Assembly (NCBI RefSeq): GCF_026930205.1
Contig: NZ_JANHOI010000003.1
Coordinates: 150,923 to 214,922 of the forward strand
Length of the DNA stretch: 64,000 nucleotides
Direction of reading: 5' to 3'
Origin: Bartonella sp. 220B
GTDB lineage: Bacteria > Pseudomonadota > Alphaproteobacteria > Rhizobiales > Rhizobiaceae
The notes under the pieces were generated by a model. It ran no database searches and was not told where the DNA came from. It saw only the letters and a list, made by a program, of their open reading frames with translations. Below are positions 9,108-19,281 of the stretch, piece after piece; position 1 is the first letter of the stretch; each line of letters opens with the position of its first letter. Both the position numbers and the translations under genes were made by a program.

Positions 9108-10448
9108 ATGATCAAAGCTTTAAGAAAATTTGTCCGATGGTTAACAAAGAAAATGCCTAAACGGCTTTATGCCCGCTCTTTGATCATTATTATCGCTCCT
9201 ATGGTCCTCCTGCAAACAGTTATTGGCTACATCTTCATGGAACGGCACTGGCAAATGGTGACAGAACGTCTTTCAACCGCTGTCGTCCATGATATTTCTG
9301 CAATTATTGATATTATTGAAACCTATCCGCAACAAAAAAACTATGAAGAGATTAAGCGTATTGCACAACAGCGCATGGGGTTAAACATTTCTATCCTACC
9401 CCCAGCTCCTCTTCCCTCTCCAGGACCTAAACCATTTTTTGCCATCCTTGATTATTTTCTCAGTGAGGAAATTACTCACCAAATTAACCGTCCCTTCTGG
9501 ATTGATACAGTAGGCGATTCTGATCTTGTAGAAATCCGCATTCACCTTGGTCATAATATCTTGCGTGTCTTTGCACTACGCAGCCAAGCTTACGCTTCCA
9601 ATACCGCTATTTTTTTAAGCTGGATGGTAGGAACAGCTCTCGTTTTATTGCTGATAGCAATTTACTTCTTGCACAATCAAATTAAACCAATTCAACAATT
9701 AGCTGAAGCAGCAGAAAGTTTTGGACGTGGTCGTCCTTTACCAAAAGGATTTCATCCACAAGGCGCTGATGAAGTCCGTCGTGCTGGCATTGCTTTTTTA
9801 CGTATGCGTGAACGTATTGAACGCCAAATCGAACAACGTACTATGATGCTTTCAGGTGTAAGCCATGATTTAAGAACTATTCTTACGCGTTTTAAACTTC
9901 AGCTAGCATTAGCAAATACAGACTTTGATATGAAACCACTTGAGCAAGATGTAAGTGACATGCAAAATATGTTAGAAGGTTACCTTTCTTTCGCCCGTGG
10001 CGAAGGAAATGAAAGTGTTAAAAGCTTTGATTTAAATGCTCTTATGCAAAAATTCTCCGCCGATGCCCATCTCCACAAACGTCAATTTTCCTATAGTGTT
10101 GAAGGTCCTACACACATACAAGTACGCCCTCATGCCTTCACCCGCCTCGTCAATAATCTTGTATCAAATGCATTTTGTTATGCGAACACTGTCCACCTAA
10201 CAGCCATATCCAAACAAAACTCCCTCATCATGACTATCGACGATGATGGTCCTGGAATTCATGAAAATATGCGTACAGAAGTTTTCAAGCCATTTTTTAG
10301 ACTCGACAAAGCACGAAATCAAGATGCCAGTGGAACGGGTCTTGGACTTTCTATTGCTCAAGATATAGCACGTAGCCATGGAGGCAACATTCAATTAAAC
10401 GATAGCCCTCTAGGAGGATTGCGCGCTATTCTTGATATCCCCCTCTAA
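9108..10448 (+). CDS. Sensor histidine kinase, partner of the upstream regulator
   Basis: This is a 446-residue inner-membrane kinase with two transmembrane helices (about residues 22-46 and 164-188) around a periplasmic sensor of roughly 115 residues. A HAMP linker follows (NQIKPIQQLAEAAESFGRGR), then the dimerisation/phospho-acceptor box SGVSHDLRTILTRF, N box NNLVSNAFCYA, G1 DDDGPGI and G2 GTGLGLSI. I chose ATG 9108. A TTG at 9093 overlaps the regulator stop, and no clear Shine-Dalgarno separates them. Gene order and spacing indicate a cognate pair; the general look is EnvZ/CenK-like. The signal sensed is unknown. Confidence 0.92.
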   Translation: MIKALRKFVRWLTKKMPKRLYARSLIIIIAPMVLLQTVIGYIFMERHWQMVTERLSTAVVHDISAIIDIIETYPQQKNYEEIKRIAQQRMGLNISILPPAPLPSPGPKPFFAILDYFLSEEITHQINRPFWIDTVGDSDLVEIRIHLGHNILRVFALRSQAYASNTAIFLSWMVGTALVLLLIAIYFLHNQIKPIQQLAEAAESFGRGRPLPKGFHPQGADEVRRAGIAFLRMRERIERQIEQRTMMLSGVSHDLRTILTRFKLQLALANTDFDMKPLEQDVSDMQNMLEGYLSFARGEGNESVKSFDLNALMQKFSADAHLHKRQFSYSVEGPTHIQVRPHAFTRLVNNLVSNAFCYANTVHLTAISKQNSLIMTIDDDGPGIHENMRTEVFKPFFRLDKARNQDASGTGLGLSIAQDIARSHGGNIQLNDSPLGGLRAILDIPL

Positions 10449-10497
10449 AATATTATACAAATTTTCTATCAAAAAACTGTAAAAGAAACTTGATAAT

Positions 10498-11001
10498 TTA
10501 GGCATTCCCTATAGTTTCAAACAAAGCGTATTGCAGTGCCTTACAAGCACTTTCCCCTCTCCAAGCAACCATCTGAAATGCAACATAATAGCTTTCACAG
10601 ATTTTAAGCGCATGTATCAACAATGTTTCAACCTGTAAATGAGATGGATGCACCCCACCAGCCAGAAGAAGCCCCTGCCGATAAATAACTGAATTATTCC
10701 CTTGCCAATAATCAAAATGTCCGAGTAACAATTTTTCATTAATTGCCAGCAATAAGCGATGCATTTCTGTTGTTCGAGCACTTTCAATAGAAAGATCAAA
10801 TGCACAAGCTAAATGAAGGGCCTCCTGCTCTTCCATCCATGAAAAAGCGAGGCGATAATTTGTCCGCTTCCCTTCCACACAAACACTGATCTCATCTTGT
10901 GCATCCCGCTCAAATGACCAATCATATTTGCAGGCAATCTGTTCAATAAAATCAACAGGATGCTCTTCCCTTTCTGTGGCGCAAAATGCAAGCCTCATCA
11001 T
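10498..11001 (-). CDS. YbjN-domain protein
   Basis: This 167-residue soluble protein matches the YbjN (sensory-transduction-like) family by its overall pattern: an N-terminal amphipathic part, ISVCVEGKRTNYRLAFSWMEEQEALHLACAFDL, then RLLLAINEKLLLGHFDYWQGNNSVIYRQGLLL, and a helical tail. The fold resembles type III secretion chaperones, but the biochemical role of the family is unsettled. GAGGG lies 4 bases before the tandem ATGATG, so either Met may start. It is convergent with the histidine kinase gene. Confidence 0.8.
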   Translation of the reverse strand: MMRLAFCATEREEHPVDFIEQIACKYDWSFERDAQDEISVCVEGKRTNYRLAFSWMEEQEALHLACAFDLSIESARTTEMHRLLLAINEKLLLGHFDYWQGNNSVIYRQGLLLAGGVHPSHLQVETLLIHALKICESYYVAFQMVAWRGESACKALQYALFETIGNA

Positions 11002-11378
11002 AAACCCTCAATTATATTAAAACATTGTACATTAAAACTTTGTCAACAGAACACAAATCAGCTAAATTGTAACAACATCTTGCTACAAGCAAAGCTTTTA
11101 CACCAAACAAATACACATTAAAAACAATCGACAGTACACACTACCCAGAACACAAGAATGCTTCTCGCGGCAACTCGATAATAACAAAACGAATCATCAA
11201 GTTCTTCCAGTGTATTGATACAATTTCAGAGTACTAGCCCCCCTGATTGAAAAAAAATGTTTTCTACAAAAAACAAATCAAAAAATAAATAGGCAATCTA
11301 CTCTAACAGACTCAGGATTAAGCATTTTTTAGTTTCACGCATCACATTGAAAAATTGGGGATATTTTTTCTAAGACTG
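11002..11378. other. Spacer without recognisable genes
   Basis: This is 377 AT-rich bases between two minus-strand genes, so the promoter of the YbjN gene should lie here. I see no tRNA, hairpin or coding frame worth naming. Confidence 0.5.
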
Positions 11379-11636
11379 TTATTTTTTTTGTGTCTTTGTT
11401 TTTTCTAACGCGTCAAGATGTTTTTTCAAATCAGCATTATCGGCCTGTATTTTCAATACCATTTCCTTAAAAGTCTCAAATTCTTCACGTGAAACAAGAT
11501 CAAGTTTATTGGCTATCTTTTCAGCTTGCGAACGAAAAGCTGTTCCTGCTTCCCGCCGTATACCTTGTGCAACACCAGCTGCATCTGTTGCTAATTTTGC
11601 TAATTCATCAAGAATACGATTTGATCCATTACGCAT
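11379..11636 (-). CDS. UbiK/BMFP-family accessory protein
   Basis: This 85-residue, almost entirely helical protein of the BMFP (YqiC/UbiK) family has the pattern NRILDELAKLATDAAGVAQGIRREA followed by a C-terminal coiled coil (REEFETFKEMVLKIQADNADLKKHLDALE). In E. coli, UbiK helps assemble the ubiquinone biosynthesis complex, and Brucella BMFP has membrane-fusing activity in vitro. Which applies here is not visible. It is transcribed away from lgt, so the 277-base gap between them holds two divergent promoters. Confidence 0.82.
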   Translation of the reverse strand: MRNGSNRILDELAKLATDAAGVAQGIRREAGTAFRSQAEKIANKLDLVSREEFETFKEMVLKIQADNADLKKHLDALEKTKTQKK

Positions 11637-11913
11637 GAGATTTTCCTTTAATTAAAATGTCTGATACAGGCATTATAGCGTATTTTCACAACATTTAGAT
11701 ATAATTTTTGTTCCTTTTATCCTACGGATTTTATTTCACCACGCAGATTTTACTCTAAATTTTTTACACTTCTTTTATCATCATAAAGTTTTAGCTCTAA
11801 AAACCAGTGGAAACCCACCACTCTCCTAGCTTGACCATTGCGCGTTCATCTGTCATTCCTGTGTTATTTCTGACCATTATCTATAACTCTATATAATGTG
11901 AAATGCTTACTCC

Positions 11914-12792
11914 ATGAATAATCTTTCTTGTCCAGCCATCGCTTTTCCATCTTTTCTCGATCCCGTAATTATACAGTTAGGCCCCGTATCTCTTCATTGG
12001 TACGGACTTGGCTACGTAGTGGGCATTCTTTTTGCTTGGTGGTATGCGCAAAAATTATTAAGAAAACAATCCCTATGGTATGCAAATCAGCCTCCTATGG
12101 ATGAAGAAAAGATAGGGGATTTTGTTGTCTGGTCTGCCATCAGTGTCGTTGTTGGTGGTCGCTTAGGACAAGTACTTGTATGGGATCCCGTTTATTATTT
12201 TAACCATCCTAGTGCCATCGTTGCAGTATGGGATGGAGGAATGTCCTTTCATGGAGGACTGATAGGCATCATCATTGCAATGATCTGGTTTGCCCGCAAA
12301 AACAATATCAATATACGAGCAATGTTTGATATCATTGCTGCAGGTGCTCCTATTGGTATCGGCATTGTAAGAATATGTAACTTCATTAACCAAGAGTTAT
12401 GGGGCAATGCTACCACAATGCTTTGGGCGGTTTGTTTTCCACTAGATCCCTATTATTTACCGCGTCATCCAAGCCAACTTTACGAAGCATTCATGGAAGG
12501 GTTTGTTCTCTTTATCATTTTATCCCTTATTATTTTTGCTTTCAAAGCGTTAAAACGCCCTGGCGCCGTAGCAGGAACATTTATTATAGGCTATGCAATA
12601 GCACGGAGCATTGCAGAAATTTATCGTGCTCCTCAAGAAGACCCAGAATGGTTTTCTACCCTGTTTCATCCTACTGGATTTACCTATGGTATGGCCTTAT
12701 CTCTTCCTATGCTTTTTATAGGGCTTTATCTGCTTCTCAAAGCCTTTAAACACAAGTCTACAAAAAATGAGCACCCTCAAAGAAAAAATTAA
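11914..12792 (+). CDS. lgt: Prolipoprotein diacylglyceryl transferase
   Basis: Lgt transfers a diacylglyceryl group from phosphatidylglycerol to the lipobox cysteine of prolipoproteins, the first step of lipoprotein maturation in the inner membrane. The 292-residue sequence has seven hydrophobic helices. The family motifs are present: [11 protein letters not shown] near the N-terminus (the conserved His), [23 protein letters not shown], the signature [12 protein letters not shown] near residue 153, and RHPSQLYEA near 188. Its last 26 bases overlap the start of the following methyltransferase gene, indicating an operon lgt-midA-pgeF, an order common in alphaproteobacteria. Confidence 0.96.
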   Translation: MNNLSCPAIAFPSFLDPVIIQLGPVSLHWYGLGYVVGILFAWWYAQKLLRKQSLWYANQPPMDEEKIGDFVVWSAISVVVGGRLGQVLVWDPVYYFNHPSAIVAVWDGGMSFHGGLIGIIIAMIWFARKNNINIRAMFDIIAAGAPIGIGIVRICNFINQELWGNATTMLWAVCFPLDPYYLPRHPSQLYEAFMEGFVLFIILSLIIFAFKALKRPGAVAGTFIIGYAIARSIAEIYRAPQEDPEWFSTLFHPTGFTYGMALSLPMLFIGLYLLLKAFKHKSTKNEHPQRKN

Positions 12793-13846
12793 AGAGATTA
12801 TTGCGCACAACGGACCAATCACAGTCAGTCAATATATGACCTTAGCCCTGACTGATTCCCAATTTGGCTATTATCAAACGCAAAAACCCTTTGGACGTGA
12901 CGGTGACTTCATCACAGCACCTGAAATAAGCCAATTATTTGGAGAGATGATTGGCATTTGGGCCCTTGCTAGCTGGAAAGCCCAAGGTTGCCCTCAACCT
13001 TTCATTCTCGCTGAAATGGGTCCAGGACGTGGAACACTCATGGATGATGTTCTGCGTACTATTCAAAAATTATCGACAACAGCATTTCATGCTGCTGAAA
13101 TTTTTCTTATTGAAATAAGCAAAAAACTCGCCGAAGAACAAAAAAAACGTCTTTCTTCATATCAAAAAAAAATCTATAATGTTCAAAGCTTTGATCAAAT
13201 CACCTCAAAACCTCTCTTCTTAATTGCCAATGAGTTTTTCGATACACTCCCCATCAACCAATATATTAAAATCAATGGAAAATGGAAAGAACGCCGTATT
13301 TCAGTGAATCAAGATGGAAATTTCATTTTTATTGCTGTTCCAGATAAACTTCCTTCTTCTTGCTTACAGTCCTATTGTTCTGAAATACCTGACGGAACCA
13401 TTTTTGAACACGCGCCCTCTCGACATCAATTAATGCAACAAATCAGCAACCACTTAATAAAAGTAACCGGTTCTGCTTTGCTTATTGACTATGGTGCTTC
13501 TGATCTTGCCTTTGGCGATACATTACAAGCAGTTTCAAAGCATAGATTCCGTGATATCTTTGAAGCTCCCGGTGAACATGATTTAACATCCCATGTTGAT
13601 TTTTCTTTTTTAAAAAAAATAGCTCTTGAACAAGACTGTTTTACTGAAATTCTAGAACAAGGAGAATTTCTCCTAAAAATGGGGCTTTTGGAGCGCGCAC
13701 AACAGCTTGGAGCAGGAAAAAGCACAACACAAAAAGACAAAATTCACCAAGATATCGAACGATTAGCCGGTCCAGATCAAATGGGCAAATTATTTAAAGT
13801 CTTATATGTTTGTGATAAAAACATCCCCTTACCCCCTCGATTTTAA
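12767..13846 (+). CDS. MidA/NDUFAF7-family SAM-dependent methyltransferase
   Basis: This is a 359-residue class I methyltransferase of the MidA (DUF185) group. The eukaryotic homologue NDUFAF7 methylates an arginine of a complex I subunit. The family hallmarks are [22 protein letters not shown] at the N-terminus, [21 protein letters not shown], the SAM-binding [15 protein letters not shown] near residue 84, NEFFDTLPI near 156 and LLIDYG near 243. The bacterial substrate is not established. It starts inside the end of lgt (26-base overlap, different frame), so translation is probably coupled. Confidence 0.9.
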   Translation: MSTLKEKIKEIIAHNGPITVSQYMTLALTDSQFGYYQTQKPFGRDGDFITAPEISQLFGEMIGIWALASWKAQGCPQPFILAEMGPGRGTLMDDVLRTIQKLSTTAFHAAEIFLIEISKKLAEEQKKRLSSYQKKIYNVQSFDQITSKPLFLIANEFFDTLPINQYIKINGKWKERRISVNQDGNFIFIAVPDKLPSSCLQSYCSEIPDGTIFEHAPSRHQLMQQISNHLIKVTGSALLIDYGASDLAFGDTLQAVSKHRFRDIFEAPGEHDLTSHVDFSFLKKIALEQDCFTEILEQGEFLLKMGLLERAQQLGAGKSTTQKDKIHQDIERLAGPDQMGKLFKVLYVCDKNIPLPPRF

Positions 13847-13927
13847 TGACCGGCAACTATTCTTATTGACAAATACATCTCATACACCATTCTTACTCAA
13901 AAAAGGCTCTTTCTATAAGGAATTTTT

Positions 13928-14716
13928 ATGAATTTTATTCCTGTTCCTATCCTAGCAAAAGATCTTTCTGCTTTACACCCGCAAGGGATAAGACATGGTT
14001 TTTTTACACGTCAAGCTGGTGTTTCAAAAAGTCTTTATCAAAGCCTTAATGTTGGCACAAATTCACATAATCAACCTGAACATATTGCACAAAATTGTCT
14101 TTTAATTGCCAATTATTTTGGTGTTGAGGTGCAAAACTTCGTTACTGTCAATCAAATACACTCCTGTGATGTTGTCGTCGTTGATCAAGCTTTTATTGGT
14201 GAAATTCCGAAAGCAGATGCTCTTGTTACCACCACACAAGGACTAGCAATCGGCATTCTTACAGCAGATTGTGGTCCAATTCTCTTTGCTGATCCACAAG
14301 CAGGTGTCATCGCTGCAGCACATGCTGGCTGGCGAGGAAGTTTAAATGGAATTATAGAAAAAACAATTTGTGTGATGGAAGAACAAGGAGCCAAAAGACA
14401 ATCAATCATTGCAGTTCTTGGACCTTGTATTGGTCCTTGTCATTACGAAGTAACAAGAGAATTTTACAACCAATTTATTGATCGCCACAGCAAGTTTGAA
14501 AAATATTTTTTAAAAACAAATAAAGTCAATCATCTTCGTTTTAACCTATGGACATTCATTATGGAGCAATTAAAAGAAGCAGGAATCCACGCTTCTTGTG
14601 TAGAGCTTTGTACCTATCAAGATGAGAAACGTTTTTTTTCCTATCGCCGTGCGATACACCGCAAGGAATCTGATGACGGACGGCAAATTTCTGCTATTAT
14701 ACTGAAAAAGAGATAA
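13928..14716 (+). CDS. pgeF: Peptidoglycan editing factor PgeF (YfiH family)
   Basis: This 262-residue protein has the multicopper-polyphenol-oxidase-like YfiH fold. In E. coli the enzyme removes wrongly incorporated residues from muropeptide precursors. The conserved metal or active-site residues are visible: NQIHSCDVV near residue 77, LTADCGPILFADP near 114, AAHAGWRGSLNGI near 131 and GPCIGPCHYEV near 162. The end FFSYRR...DGRQISAI is also typical. It lies 81 bases after midA with AAGGAATTTTT before the ATG and ends the lgt run. Function beyond the family call is inferred. Confidence 0.9.
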   Translation: MNFIPVPILAKDLSALHPQGIRHGFFTRQAGVSKSLYQSLNVGTNSHNQPEHIAQNCLLIANYFGVEVQNFVTVNQIHSCDVVVVDQAFIGEIPKADALVTTTQGLAIGILTADCGPILFADPQAGVIAAAHAGWRGSLNGIIEKTICVMEEQGAKRQSIIAVLGPCIGPCHYEVTREFYNQFIDRHSKFEKYFLKTNKVNHLRFNLWTFIMEQLKEAGIHASCVELCTYQDEKRFFSYRRAIHRKESDDGRQISAIILKKR

Positions 14717-15148
14717 ACATCCTTGAGTTCTAAAGAGAAGAGTAAAAGTGTACAAAACTTTTGTATCTCAAAATCTTAACAAATGCTCTTAGAATATGGA
14801 ACTTTATCACAAAATGATCTCTTAACTTGGAGAATATAAACGCTTTAACTGATGTTATTTTCAATATTTTCTTATGATGGAAAAAATATTCATACATAAG
14901 GAATCATATATATTGTTATTGTTCTCTTATAACATAAAAGCCAAAAAGCTTAATCAAGGGTTCTTTTTTACCTCATAACAAAAAAGAACACTGCTCAAAA
15001 ATAACAAAAATTTTGGAAAAAGCGAAAACCAAACGCATAACTCTTTAACAATGAGAGATAAAATTGTAATGCTTTTGTAATTGTTATCTTGCAATCTGGT
15101 AACAAGAAATAAAAACCATCTCTACCGTGATTCTTTAGAGGTTCTACT
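14717..15148. promoter_or_regulatory. Leader/promoter region of prs with a perfect hairpin
   Basis: This is 432 bases before prs. A perfect 10-base inverted repeat (GTTCTTTTTT at 14960-14969 with its complement at 14980-14989, 10-base loop) could end upstream transcription. A GATTC (GANTC, CcrM methylation) site and the prs Shine-Dalgarno AGAGG lie just before the start. No gene is seen. Confidence 0.45.
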
Positions 15149-16081
15149 ATGAAACTTTTCTGCGGCAATTCTAACCCACGCCTTGCTGAGGATGTTACGA
15201 ATTATTTAAATATTCCTTTAGGCAAAGCAACTGTGAAACGCTTTGCCGATCAAGAAATTTTTGTAGAATTACATGAAAATGTACGCGGACAAGACGTGTT
15301 TGTTTTGCAATCCACATCCTACCCTGCCAACGATCACTTGATGGAATTGCTTATCATGATTGATGCGCTTCGCCGTTCCTCAGCCCGTCGTATTACAGCT
15401 GTGATCCCCTATTTTGGTTATGCCCGTCAAGATCGTAAACCTGGACCACGGACCCCGATTTCCGCAAAACTTGTTGCCAACCTGATTGCTGAAGCTGGAG
15501 CGCACCGTGTTTTAACTTTGGATCTTCATGCAGGACAAATTCAAGGCTTTTTTGATATTCCAACGGATAATCTCTATGCTGTTCCGGTTATTTCCCGAGA
15601 TGTTAAAATGCACTACTCCCTTGAAAATGTTATTGTTGTTTCACCTGATGTTGGTGGTGTAGTGCGCGCACGCGCGCTTGCCAAGCGTCTTAACAGTTTA
15701 CTTGCTATTGTTGATAAACGTCGTGAACGTCCTGGTGAATCAGAAGTTATGAATATTATTGGCGATGTCTCGGGAAAAGATTGTCTTTTGCTTGATGATA
15801 TTGTTGATTCAGGTGGAACACTATGCAATGCAGCAAGTGCTCTCCTTAAACACGGTGCCAATAGTGTTACGGCTTACATTACACACGGTGTTCTTTCTGG
15901 AAATGCTATTGAACGCATTACCAACTCAGAAATGAAAGAATTGGTTATTACAGATTCAATTATGCCAACAAAAGCAATTGAAAATGCGCATAATATTCGT
16001 GTCTTACCAATTGCCGACCTCATTGGAGAAGCAATTGCCAGAACAGCAGCAGAACAATCTGTCTCAAGCTTATTTGGTTAA
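15149..16081 (+). CDS. prs: Ribose-phosphate pyrophosphokinase
   Basis: Prs makes PRPP from ribose 5-phosphate and ATP, feeding nucleotide, histidine and tryptophan synthesis in the cytoplasm. The 310-residue sequence is full length with [10 protein letters not shown] at the start, ATP-site residues in [35 protein letters not shown], the catalytic VDKRRE near residue 190, and the PRPP loop [19 protein letters not shown] near 210. AGAGG precedes the ATG at good spacing. Its stop overlaps the stop of the convergent HerA-like gene by 4 bases, leaving no room for a terminator between them. Confidence 0.97.
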   Translation: MKLFCGNSNPRLAEDVTNYLNIPLGKATVKRFADQEIFVELHENVRGQDVFVLQSTSYPANDHLMELLIMIDALRRSSARRITAVIPYFGYARQDRKPGPRTPISAKLVANLIAEAGAHRVLTLDLHAGQIQGFFDIPTDNLYAVPVISRDVKMHYSLENVIVVSPDVGGVVRARALAKRLNSLLAIVDKRRERPGESEVMNIIGDVSGKDCLLLDDIVDSGGTLCNAASALLKHGANSVTAYITHGVLSGNAIERITNSEMKELVITDSIMPTKAIENAHNIRVLPIADLIGEAIARTAAEQSVSSLFG

Positions 16082-17577
16082 GCTGGTCCCTTAGGATCTC
16101 CTGGTGCTGTTTCTACACCAAGTTCAGGAAAAGCGACAATGCGTTGACCATTAAAATGTGTATGAATAACAATAAATCCGCGTTCTTCAAAGTAAGTTAA
16201 GAGCCGGCGGGCACGGCTTAAAGAATGTGTTCCATAAAGGCGTGCCAAAAATGCATCGGATGGGCATGGTTTTCCACCTAAAGCAGCCTGTGCTACATGC
16301 AAAAAAACACCTTGGACATCATCTTCCAAACTTTCCGAGAGATGCAAAATGCGTTTCCAGTTTTCACTTACCGCAGTTTCTTCGTCAACGAAAGCCTGAG
16401 CAATAGCCAACTTACGCCGAAATTGTGCAAGATTTAAAAGATCTCCTGAGTGACCATGAATACGGCAACGAACCAAGAAATCTTGATAAAGCACTGCCGT
16501 TGAACGATAAAAAGCTTCAGGATCATCAAGAATTTCTCGAATAACACGTTCTGCTTGGATATCACGATCAACAACAGAAAGTTCAGGAAATAAGCTTGGT
16601 TTTTCTTCCAACGATTCTTGTTTTTTATGCACAGCTTCTTCTAATATCTCATGAACTGATTTTTCTCTCACCGGCTCTCGTGATTGCTTAAAGGGAATTA
16701 AAACTTCTTCCGGCGAAGCTGTAAAAACGAGTTCTTTTGCATCAACCCGCTCTGTTGGAAGAGGCATTAATTTGGGGCTAGAAGACCGTGCCAGTGTCTC
16801 AACAGGACCAATAACAATCGGTAAGGGGCGTCGTGATAAAGCAGGACCTAAAGCGATAAAATGCCCCCGTTCAAGATCTCTAAACATTTCCGCTTGACGA
16901 CGCTCCATTCCCAAAAGATCAGCAGCGCGCACCATATCAATATCTAAAAAAGTTCGCCCTATTAAAAAATTTGATGCTTCAGCAGCTACGTTTTTGGCAA
17001 GTTTAGCCAAACGCTGCGTAGCAATCACACCGGCAAGACCACGTTTGCGCCCTCGACACATAAGATTGGTCATAGCACTAAGCGAAATCTTACGCGCCTC
17101 ATCAGAAACCTCTCCTGCCGCAGTTGGAGCAAACAATTGTGCTTCATCGACAACAACAAGCATGGGATACCAATAATCACGTTCCACATCAAACAGTGCA
17201 CCAAGAAAAGCACCCACAGCGCGCATCTGTTGTTCAGTCTCCAAACCTTCAAGATTGAACACCGCTGAAACCCGATGTTGGCGAATGCGATGAGCAATAC
17301 GTGTCAATTCGAGTTCGCTGCGTTGCGCTTCAACGACAACATGACCAAATTTATCTGCTAAAGTTACAAAATCACCCTCTGGATCGATCACACAATGTTG
17401 CACCCATGAAGCGCTTTGTTCAAGAAGACGACGAAGAAGATGTGATTTTCCTGAACCCGAATTGCCCTGCACAAGAAGACGCGTCGCCAATAATTCTTCT
17501 AAATCGACAAATGCCGGCACGGATTTATGCAAAGCTCTACATTCTGCCGTATCACCCAAGGCAATCTCAACCTTCAT
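16078..17577 (-). CDS. HerA-like (DUF87) ATPase
   Basis: This is a 499-residue predicted ATPase of the HerA/FtsK-like group. An N-terminal barrel-like segment comes first. Then come Walker [15 protein letters not shown] near residue 37, a DPEGDFVTL motif, Walker [14 protein letters not shown] near 143, an arginine-rich [19 protein letters not shown] sensor segment and [20 protein letters not shown]. The C-terminal 200 residues are helical with a winged-helix-like end ([17 protein letters not shown]). Related proteins are DNA translocases, but this single-gene form has no NurA nuclease beside it and its role is unknown. Start 17577 follows GGAGAT; the longer frame to 17637 has no site. Confidence 0.82.
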   Translation of the reverse strand: MKVEIALGDTAECRALHKSVPAFVDLEELLATRLLVQGNSGSGKSHLLRRLLEQSASWVQHCVIDPEGDFVTLADKFGHVVVEAQRSELELTRIAHRIRQHRVSAVFNLEGLETEQQMRAVGAFLGALFDVERDYWYPMLVVVDEAQLFAPTAAGEVSDEARKISLSAMTNLMCRGRKRGLAGVIATQRLAKLAKNVAAEASNFLIGRTFLDIDMVRAADLLGMERRQAEMFRDLERGHFIALGPALSRRPLPIVIGPVETLARSSSPKLMPLPTERVDAKELVFTASPEEVLIPFKQSREPVREKSVHEILEEAVHKKQESLEEKPSLFPELSVVDRDIQAERVIREILDDPEAFYRSTAVLYQDFLVRCRIHGHSGDLLNLAQFRRKLAIAQAFVDEETAVSENWKRILHLSESLEDDVQGVFLHVAQAALGGKPCPSDAFLARLYGTHSLSRARRLLTYFEERGFIVIHTHFNGQRIVAFPELGVETAPGDPKGPA

Positions 17578-17693
17578 AACATCTCCAGTATTTGATTTTG
17601 AATATATCGGCTCATATTTATCCTCCATCGAAACCATGTTTGTAACATTTCCTCTTATCTAACGATAGAAATCATCGATTTTTCCCACAACTC

Positions 17694-17802
17694 TTGCATC
17701 TGTAAACAGTTTGAATTATAGAATGGTCTTCTGCGTAGACACCCTTGGAGGCAACGCAGGATGGAGCAATCGCTGCTTAGCAACGTATATCTTCATATTC
17801 AT
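17694..17802 (+). promoter_or_regulatory. Promoter and possible structured leader of the L25 gene
   Basis: TTGCAT (17694-17699) and TATAGA (17717-17722) are separated by 17 bases, a good sigma-70-type pair. The following leader can fold CTGCGT (17731-17736) onto ACGCAG (17754-17759). Ribosomal protein mRNAs often carry autoregulatory leaders, but I cannot show that here. Confidence 0.4.
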
Positions 17803-17857
17803 ACAAAACTGTTGTTGGTTTTTAATGAATCTCCAATCATATAAAAGGACTTAAACT

Positions 17858-18484
17858 ATGAGCAAAAGCTATACTCTTAAGGCCGAAATACGCGAACGGG
17901 TTGGTAAGGGGTCCTCCCGTGAACTTCGTCGCAACGGTCTTATTCCTGCTATCATTTATGGTGAAAAACAGCCCCCTTTAGCAATCACAGTTCCCTATAA
18001 GGAAATTTTCTACAAAATTCATGCTGGTGGCTTTCGTACTACCATTGTAACTCTTGTCATTGGCAAACAAAAAATTACAGTATTACCAAAAGATTATCAA
18101 CTCGATCCCGTGCGTGACTTTCCCTTACACGTAGATTTCTTACGTATTTCAGCGCAATCTGTTGTGGAAGTGAATATTCCTGTACACTTCCTCAATGAAG
18201 ACACAGCTCCTGGACTTAAAAAGGGAGGCGTGCTCAATATTGTTCGCCACGAAATTGAATGTACGGCTCCGGCTAATGCTATTCCTGAAGCGATTGAGAT
18301 TGATCTCGCCAGCTATTCTATTGGTGATTCTATCCATATTTCAGCGGTGCAGCTGCCAGAAGGAGTCACTCCAGTCATCCAAGATCGAAACTTTACCATT
18401 GCAACTATCGCAGCTCCTGCTGGTTTGGATATCGGTGATGACGCTCTCGAACAAGACAATGAAGAGAACAACGAAAAAAATTGA
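17858..18484 (+). CDS. rplY: 50S ribosomal protein L25/general stress protein Ctc
   Basis: L25 binds 5S rRNA in the large subunit. At 208 residues this is the long Ctc/TL5 form, with an N-terminal L25 domain (about 1-95: [50 protein letters not shown]) and a C-terminal beta domain (about 100-195: [31 protein letters not shown]). An acidic tail rich in Glu and Asn ends it. AAAAGGA precedes the ATG. A hairpin terminator follows 11 bases after the stop, then pth, a neighbour order that is widely conserved. Confidence 0.95.
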   Translation: MSKSYTLKAEIRERVGKGSSRELRRNGLIPAIIYGEKQPPLAITVPYKEIFYKIHAGGFRTTIVTLVIGKQKITVLPKDYQLDPVRDFPLHVDFLRISAQSVVEVNIPVHFLNEDTAPGLKKGGVLNIVRHEIECTAPANAIPEAIEIDLASYSIGDSIHISAVQLPEGVTPVIQDRNFTIATIAAPAGLDIGDDALEQDNEENNEKN

Positions 18485-18495
18485 TAATTTCAACA

Positions 18496-18516
18496 GGCGG
18501 GATTTTTCCCGCCTTA
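18496..18516 (+). terminator. Terminator after rplY
   Basis: GGCGGG (18496-18501) pairs perfectly with CCCGCC (18508-18513) across a loop of A and five T. The downstream T-run is short, so read-through into pth is likely. Confidence 0.7.
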
Positions 18517-18562
18517 ACTTATAAAAAATTTATTAATCCCTTACACTTTATTGAAGGTGCAC

Positions 18563-19147
18563 ATGTGGCTTATTGCTGGTCTTGGCAATCCTGGTTCACA
18601 ATATCGAAATAACCGCCATAATATCGGGTTCATGGCTGTTGATGCTATTTATCAAACCTTTTCTTTTTCTCCGTGGTCAAAAAAGTTTCAAGCCAAAATC
18701 TCCAATGGTTTTATAAATGATGAAAAAACCTTTCTTATAAAACCTCAAACTTTCATGAATCTCTCTGGCCAAGCCATTGGTGAAGCTTTGCGATTTTATA
18801 AATTAGATTTAAAAAATTTGATTGTCATTTATGACGAATTAGACTTACCACCAGGAAAAGTACGTGTAAAAATTGGTGGAGGTAATAATGGACATAATGG
18901 TATAAAATCCATTGATACCCATTGTGGTACTGATTATTACCGTATACGCTTAGGAATTGGACGCCCCCATTCCAAGGAACTTGTTCATCAGCATGTTTTG
19001 GGAAATTTTACAAAATCCGACCAAGAATGGCTTCCCCCTCTTTTAGAGGCAATTGCGAAGAGTATTACGCTTTTCATAAAGGGCGATCAATGTCTTTTTA
19101 TGAATGAAATCGCGCAAGCAATAAAAAACAAAGATCCGCTCTCATAG
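18563..19147 (+). CDS. pth: Peptidyl-tRNA hydrolase
   Basis: Pth recycles peptidyl-tRNAs dropped by the ribosome. The 194-residue protein has [19 protein letters not shown] with the catalytic His, PQTFMNLSG near residue 65, the catalytic Asp region [16 protein letters not shown] near 88 and [12 protein letters not shown] near 103. ATG 18563 is preferred over the in-frame TTG at 18551 because GAAGGTG sits just before it and the family begins [15 protein letters not shown]. It is downstream of rplY; ychF follows after a reversed gene. Confidence 0.96.
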   Translation: MWLIAGLGNPGSQYRNNRHNIGFMAVDAIYQTFSFSPWSKKFQAKISNGFINDEKTFLIKPQTFMNLSGQAIGEALRFYKLDLKNLIVIYDELDLPPGKVRVKIGGGNNGHNGIKSIDTHCGTDYYRIRLGIGRPHSKELVHQHVLGNFTKSDQEWLPPLLEAIAKSITLFIKGDQCLFMNEIAQAIKNKDPLS

Positions 19148-19247
19148 TCCATTTTCTAGGAGACAAAATAATCACACGTCATACAATCCTTGTATATAGT
19201 GCTCTCTTTTTTTGAGAAGAAGAGCATTTTAAAAAAACAAAAACTAT

Positions 19248-19275
19248 CAAAAGATGCTCTTCGAAGGCATCCTTC
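19248..19275 (-). terminator. Terminator of the L,D-transpeptidase gene
   Basis: On the minus strand GATGC and GCATC (plus coordinates 19267-19271 and 19253-19257) form a stem followed by TTTT. The left arm also belongs to a competing 8-base inverted repeat (AAGAGCAT/ATGCTCTT) reaching left to about 19220. Confidence 0.5.
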
Positions 19276-19281
19276 TTGGAA

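Noticed and set aside
14960..14989. A riboswitch or attenuator for prs
   Set aside because: The perfect hairpin has only A/T-rich arms and lies about 160 bases upstream of the start with no alternative pairing seen; a simple terminator is likelier.
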